Shown here one piece after another: positions 58,437 to 64,000 of a stretch of DNA of 64,000 bases. The position numbers were made by a program, and so were the translations under genes. Location of the stretch: assembly GCA_015847255.1 (NCBI GenBank), contig JADLZK010011568.1:186001-250000 (forward strand), read 5' to 3'. Under the pieces are notes generated by a model. The model ran no database searches and was not told the origin of the DNA. It was given only the letters and a program-made list of their open reading frames with translations. Position 1 is the first letter of the stretch. Each line of letters opens with the position of its first letter. The stretch comes from Hyparrhenia diplandra (Eukaryota; Streptophyta; Magnoliopsida; Poales; Poaceae).

Positions 58437-58985
58437 CTCCCAACAAAAGAAGCATCTTCAGTGCCACAGAGCGGCAGGGGCATTAGAGAGCATTAAGTGT
58501 CGTGCTGTGCTGGCATTGTATTCTTGAAGATATTTTTCTAGATAATTGTTAAGTATAATCAGATCTGGCATCTAGACATATGCTTAGCTCTGGAGTATTT
58601 GTGTGAAGTCCAAAATAAAAATTTTGGAAACGAATAAATCTAAGCACATGGGCAGAATTGCCACAAGAAAATCCAATTGTCTTATATTTTCATAACATAC
58701 CTATTTGATGTTATAACTCTTTGTAATTCTCTCTTTGGTTAAACTAAAGATGCTTTGACTCTTCAAAATTCTTGTAATACCAAAAAATTTTGGATATTCG
58801 ACATCCGACACCGTATCCATATCCGAATACTCAAATCACATATTTATGATGTCGATATCCAATTGTACCCTATCCGGCATGGTTGACACTACTCGTATCT
58901 GAATCCGAACAGAAATGTGAAAACAAATGTGGTATCAGCTATATATCCATTCCTATCCGATCCATTTTCTTCGGTCCTCGCGAGG
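58437..58985. other. Intergenic, no gene seen
   Basis: AT-rich, no recognised element. Repeated ATATCCGA-type motifs near 58790-58870. Confidence 0.4.
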
Positions 58986-58996
58986 GCGTGCACCTG

Positions 58997-59031
<35 letters not shown>

Positions 59032-59047
59032 GTGAGCGTGCACCTGC
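58986..59047 (-). mobile_element. Tail-only insertion: T32 tract between 12-bp direct repeats
   Basis: GCGTGCACCTGC lies at 58986-58997 and 59036-59047; between them are T32 and AGGTGA. The same layout as 51027-51094. Confidence 0.55.
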
Positions 59048-59793
59048 AGTAGAGCTGGCGACGCCGTGCGTGCGATAGTGGGCCGAATAATTTTGTCCAT
59101 TTGACAGCAAATGTCATGTTTTTTTCCTCACGATTTCAAGTAGAATAATACTATCTCCACGAGTAAAAGGCTGCATTATAAGAACGGATATAGTGCCTCT
59201 ATTTATTTTTTTTCCCTATAAGAAGGGCTGCATTATGCACATGACAAGTCTCTGCCTGTAACTCCTTCGGATTACCTCACATTACCAAGCCTTTTAAATT
59301 TCGTGGAAATATCATTCAAACAAGGAGTATGCAGGAGTTAGTCAATATGGGTATGTACTTTGGATTATATTATTACATAATAAAGACCGATAATACAAAC
59401 AGATGATATTTTCGCATACCACATGCATCACATTAAGCACAGGGGCAGCACAGTCTGCTCATAATCAAGCTCCCTTCTATATCTATTTTGAACAAACTGA
59501 TTTTGTGGCTCTGCTCGCCCTAATGGTCAGAACCGCATGCCAAACTTCTACGAGGACCACTTTGACCGAGAAGACCTTGGCCCTAGCGGTACGCTAAAGT
59601 CTCCAAGATGTACAGCGATCCATGACTAATCAGGCCGAAACCGCGTGCACCCCCATGAGGAGCAAAGACATCAGCCGTAGACTCAAAATGACCAAGAATA
59701 CTGAGCTGCTCCTGAAGCTTATATTTGTCATGGACCCCCATGTATGTACAGCTCATGAGCTTCAGCAGCTCTCTCTCTCTTGTTCTTTGCAGC
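59048..59793. other. Upstream region of the LRR receptor-like gene
   Basis: Mostly AT-rich. 59767-59790 is a CT-rich leader just before the ATG. No TATA box assigned. Confidence 0.4.
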
Positions 59794-62700
59794 ATGCATC
59801 TCACCACCACCGCTCGTCCCTTGCTCATCGTACTCACTGTCATAAGCTCCAATTTGTTCTCCCAGGGTGGTGCACTGCCATCCCAGAGGCTCCTCCATGG
59901 CATCAGCTGCATCCCTGCCGAGAGGGCTGCCTTGCTCTCCTTCAAGAAGGGCATCAGTGACCCCACTGGCCTCCTGTCCTCGTGGCGTGGACGAGAGTGT
60001 TTTCGGTGGAGAGGCGTCAACTGCAGCAACCGAACTGGCCATGTCCTCAAGCTTGATCTGCGCAATCCAAGCGTCTACATGAATAGCTCAAATGCATTCG
60101 ATGTCTATGATGGATGTGAAGATGCCTATGCTTTGTCCGGTGAGATAAGTTCCTCTTTACTTTCACTCGAGCATCTCGAGCATGTAGACCTTAGCTGGAA
60201 CTGCTTAATAGGACCAAGTGGTCGTTTCCCTGAGTTTCTGGGGTCGATGAAGAGTTTGAGATATCTCAATCTCACGGGCATACCATTCAGTGGTAGAGTG
60301 CCTCCTCAGCTTGGCAACCTATCTAAGTTGCAGTATCTTGACCTTAGCAATTCTCATGGGATGTACTCATCAGACACCACCTGGTTAAGAAATCTACGTT
60401 CTCTCCGGTACCTGAGTATGAACACCATTAATTTGTCAGGGGTACCTGATTGGCCTCATCAATTGAATATGATTCCATCTCTAAGGGACATTCATCTGTC
60501 ATCATGTTCACTTGATAGTGCAAACCAATCATTTCCATACCTTAATCTCACAAAGCTTAACAACCTTGATCTCTCCGACAATAATTTTGACCACACAATT
60601 GCTTCAAGTTGGTTTTGGAAAGTGACTAGCCTAAAGAACCTCAACATTGGGTACAACAGTTTTTCTGGCCAGTTTGATGACTCACTGACAAACATGACAT
60701 CCCTCAAAGTCCTTAATTTGGCAAACAATTGCCATGACTGTTTCAACAGGACAATGGTGCTGGAAGGAAACTTAACAAATATTTGTAGTCTGAAAGTCTT
60801 AGACATCACCAACAATGGGATGAAGGGAGAGATAACGGTGCTGATGGGAGGCTGCCGCAGTCTGTATGGGGTAAATTGCAGGAGTTGCATCTCAGTTCCA
60901 ATGGTTTCACTGGAATCCTTCCAAATTGGATAGGGCAGTACACCAGTTTGACAATACTTGAGCTCCATGACAACGGCATCACTGGAAGCATCCCACCAGG
61001 GCTTGGGAACTGCACGTGTTTAAATGTACTTGACCTCTCCAATAATAAACTTGCTGGGCCCCTTCCATCAGAGTTTAGGCATCTTACTCACCTAAAGAAC
61101 CTTCGTCTATCCACAATAATCTCAGTGGATTAGTACCTGAAATTGATGGATTTACTAAATTGGAACATTTGGATCTGAGTAACAATGATTTCAGTGGGGT
61201 TCTCACAGAAGAACATCTTGGAGGTCTACAAAGTTTAAAGAGAATAGACATATCTAACAATAATTTGAATGTGTCAGTGGATGTGCACTGGTCTCCACCC
61301 TTCAAGCTAGAGTCTGCACGTTTTGTATCTTGCAAGCTGGGTCCTTCATTTCCAGCTTGGCTTCAGCAGCAGCTGCAAATCGACGAACTTGACATATCCA
61401 GTACAGATCTAGTGGACGAGGTTCCTGAATGGTTCTGGACCACATTTTCACAGGCCACATATCTTGATCTCTCTCAAAACCAATTAAGAGGCAGCTTGCC
61501 AGCACATCTTGAGAACATGGACTTTCTAGTGCTCTACCTCAGTTCAAACCAGTTCAATGGACCAATACCATCCTTACCAACAAACATCACCATGTTTGAC
61601 ATCTCCCGCAATTCATTTTCAGGTACACTGCCACCGAATTTTGAGGCTTTGCAATTTATTAGAGCACTAGTTATGTCCTCAAACAAAATTAGTGGCAGCA
61701 TTCCGGAGTCCATTTGCAAACTGCAATATCTGGAATATCTAGATTTGTCAAGCAACCTGTTGGAGGGCGAAATTCCTCAATGTTTTGTCTCAATACAATC
61801 CCTCTTCCTAAGCAATAATAGTTTGTCAGGAGTGTTCCCAGAGAGTTTGCAGAACAATACTTATATGTTACTATTCTTGGATCTTGCATGGAATAAGTTC
61901 TCCGGAACGTTACCTACATGGATAGGAGAGCTGGAAAATTTGAAGTTTCTACGACTAAGCCACAATATGTTTTCTGGGAATATCCCCAGAAATCACAAAT
62001 CTTGTGTATCTTTATTACTTGGATCTATCATCCAACAACTTTTCTGGTGTTGTACCTTGGCATTTGTCGAACCTGGCAGGTATGACTTTGGGGGCTACCA
62101 TGATCCTGATATGTTATCTTCAACTGCTGCAGTTGCTGTAGCCGTAGCCAGTCATTATGCAGAAAACTTGTTAGTAATTACAAAAAGGGCAGCAGCTTAG
62201 ATTCAGTGTGGAACTTGAATACTTCGTGAGTATTGATTTATCAAACAACTCTTTAACCGGTGAAATTCCCACAGATATCACTTCCCTCGATGCCTTAATA
62301 AACCTGAATTTATCATCAAACCACCTAAGCGGAAAAATACCTACCAATTTTGGATCTCTGCAATCACTGGAATCTCTGGACCTCTCTAAGAACAGGCTGT
62401 CCGGTGAAATCCCACCAAGCTTAGCAAATCTGACATATTTGATCTACTTGAACTTGTCCTACAATAATCTGTCTGGAATGATACCCTCAGGTCGTCAGCT
62501 TGATACACTAAACACAGATAACACATCAATGATGTACATTGGCAACAGTGGACTTTGTGGGCCTGCTCTTCAAAAGAGCTGTTCTGTAAAGGGTAATAGT
62601 ACGTCTATCCATGGATATAACGCATACAACGGGCCAGAAATTGAACTGATGTCCTTTTATTTTGGCCTTGTATTGGGACTTCTGTTGGGGCTCTGGATGG

Positions 62701-62834
62701 TATTCTGTGCCCTGTTGTTCAAGAAGACATGGAGAATTTCTTATTTCCGAATGTCCGATGAGATATACAACAGAATATATGTGTTTGTGGTTGTGAACTG
62801 GGTGAGGTTGACTGGGAAAACAGCCGAAGAATAA
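59794..62834 (+). pseudogene. LRR receptor-like protein (EIX/Cf-type RLP), frame-damaged
   Basis: ATG at 59794 begins a signal peptide (MHLTTTARPLLIVLTVISSN), then LRRNT (CIPAERAALLSFKKGISDP, CFRWRGVNCSNRTGHV). About 25 plant extracellular LRRs follow (LDLSxNxxxGxIP), then the membrane helix (YFGLVLGLLLGLWMVFCALL) and a short cytoplasmic tail with no kinase, ending at TAA 62832-62834. This is the RLP architecture of apoplastic pattern receptors that signal with SOBIR1/BAK1. Reading needs frame changes near 60847, 61113, 61990, 62088 and 62186. Each is a one- or two-base indel, three of them in G or A runs. About 1,010 residues if read through, normal for the family. Young pseudogene or consensus error. 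Confidence 0.85.
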
Positions 62835-63061
62835 ATCAAATGCACAGATGGAACCAGTATGTATGGTTTTTTATCAACAGCAGAGTGGAATATCCTGATG
62901 CCCACCAGTTAATCTAAATAAAGTGAAATTGATGTTTAACTCTTGTATTATATGTAACATGTATTCCTATGAACTGTAACAGCGATGTTCTTTGTCGGAA
63001 TAATTTCCATATTTCTATGTGGTTATGAATGGACTCTTTATTCATCGTTGTTATATATATA
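62835..63061. other. 3' region of the RLP gene
   Basis: Contains AATAAAGTG at about 62916, a plausible polyadenylation signal, then AT-rich sequence. Confidence 0.4.
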
Positions 63062-63095
63062 CTAGGCAGTTCCCCCGCGCAATGCGCGGGCGCTA
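63062..63095 (-). mobile_element. Helitron-like 3' terminus
   Basis: On the minus strand a 7-bp stem hairpin (CCCGCGC-ATT-GCGCGGG, 63074-63090) is followed after 8 nt by CTAG (63065-63062) and a host T. That is the layout of Helitron 3' ends. The element would extend rightward; its TC 5' end is not identified. Confidence 0.5.
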
Positions 63096-63831
63096 GGTGA
63101 GCGTACCAATTGGCGCTACATTACATATCTGTGAACATACCATGCAAAAGGACCATAAAAGGTTCGAGTTACATGGTTATTCTAAGCCTACACGGAAGAA
63201 AGAATGAACTGAACCGTAAGAAACATTGCAGTGATAGGTGAATAAGGAAGAAATAAGAACATGAACAACATTCCTTGAAATCCAAAATTTAAGTAGATCG
63301 ACAAATATGAACAGTGAACCCATGCCACTTTGGATTGAATTGTCTCGATTGCAAAATATGTGGAGTGTGGTCATGATATATTTCAGTTTCCCTTTTCAAA
63401 TCATGATTAATTCCACAATTGCGGTATGTACGATACGTACCTTTTCATTTCATAAATCATGCAAGAATCAGTGTGGGCAATAGCCAACAGGAAGTATGGA
63501 CATCTTCAGGCTAAGAACAATATAATGATGAAATTCTGAATCCCATTCAGTGTCAGGTATTTCAGATGAGAACACTTGCCTGCAATTTTTTTCCCGGGAA
63601 ATCAGAGAGGCAGAGTGCTTTCTAAAATTAATCTTGACTGACAAAATATATGTCCGATATTAGATTCAACTGACCGATATCGTATAAATGCATTTTCGGA
63701 TTCAGACTTATCATTCATCGCTGAATACAGAATATGATTGAGACAACATGCACCAACCATTTGAATCTGATAAATCCTGGGAGATTCAAGCTGGTATAAA
63801 TTAACTGGAAAAATAATATGCCAAAAAACAC
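63096..63831. other. Possible Helitron interior, no gene seen
   Basis: AT-rich and non-coding; ORFs below 70 codons without domains. Confidence 0.35.
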
Positions 63832-64000
63832 TAAGGGCCCGTTTGGATCCCTTGAATCTGTGAAATTGGAATCTACTTAATAAATTAAGCTATTTAGTTT
63901 GGAATTTGAGATTCCTAACTTTTTGAAAGCTCACAAATTCAAGCGATGAATACATTATAGGTACTGCTAGAAAATGGCGAAGCTAAGGTCTTGAATCCAA
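63832..64000. mobile_element. Start of a second Tourist-like MITE (cut by window edge)
   Basis: TAA followed by GGGCCCGTTTGGATCCCTTG is a typical Tourist end and target duplication; the partner end lies outside the window. Confidence 0.55.

Overview
The window is nuclear DNA from a grass, most likely a panicoid cereal of the sorghum/sugarcane/Miscanthus type. The grounds are GC-rich first exons, a Tekay-type gypsy element with LTRs of about 4.1 kb, a Sirevirus-like copia element, Tourist MITEs with TAA target duplications, and a grass-type NLR family with a degenerate P-loop. The species is an inference. There are no bacterial-style operons; most of the sequence is transposon and intergenic DNA.

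Layout. 1-8.9 kb: a tandem cluster of minus-strand F-box/LRR genes. Copy 1 (1-1097) is open but cut by the window edge. Its leader and promoter recur as an orphan at about 2.7-3.2 kb. The other CDS copy (6341-7944) is full length but frameshifted. A 1.34-kb insertion (3247-4584) is missing from the paralogous site, which gives an internal empty-site control. 8.9-15.7 kb: transposon-rich spacer with a one-exon relic of proteasome ATPase RPT3, a target-duplicated non-LTR insertion and a frameshifted F-box gene. 15.7-35.2 kb: nested retrotransposons. A Tekay gypsy element (16416-30475, minus) sits inside the 3' LTR of a Sirevirus-like copia element (minus) and is followed by a LINE 3' fragment. 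36.2-39.4 kb: an apparently intact atypical NLR (minus). 41.7-44.2 kb: a probable solo LTR. 44.3-47 kb: gene relics and a second copy of a promoter/5'-end block also found at 14.9 kb. 47.3-52.4 kb: a five-exon minus-strand gene encoding a protein with two BED-like zinc fingers; all four introns are phase 1. 53-58.4 kb: LINE and CACTA fragments, a 1.35-kb tandem duplication rich in TTTCATCTG and GGCGCC hairpins, tRNA-like modules and a Tourist MITE. 59.8-62.8 kb: a receptor-like LRR protein gene carrying about five small frame lesions. 63.06-64 kb: a Helitron-like terminus and the start of another MITE.

Themes. (1) Three immune-type LRR families (NLR, RLP and an LRR relic) and F-box families lie together, as is usual for a rapidly evolving grass gene neighbourhood. 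(2) Very short retropositions flanked by 12-16 bp direct repeats occur at least five times; one lies six bases past the NLR stop codon and brings a sense-strand AATAAA. (3) Many coding lesions are single-base changes in homopolymers. Differences between the two Tekay LTRs cluster at CAG/CTG sites, which suggests some apparent pseudogenisation is consensus error at CHG-methylated cytosines. No clearly new system was proven. The two-finger BED gene is the least explained gene and the best candidate for follow-up.
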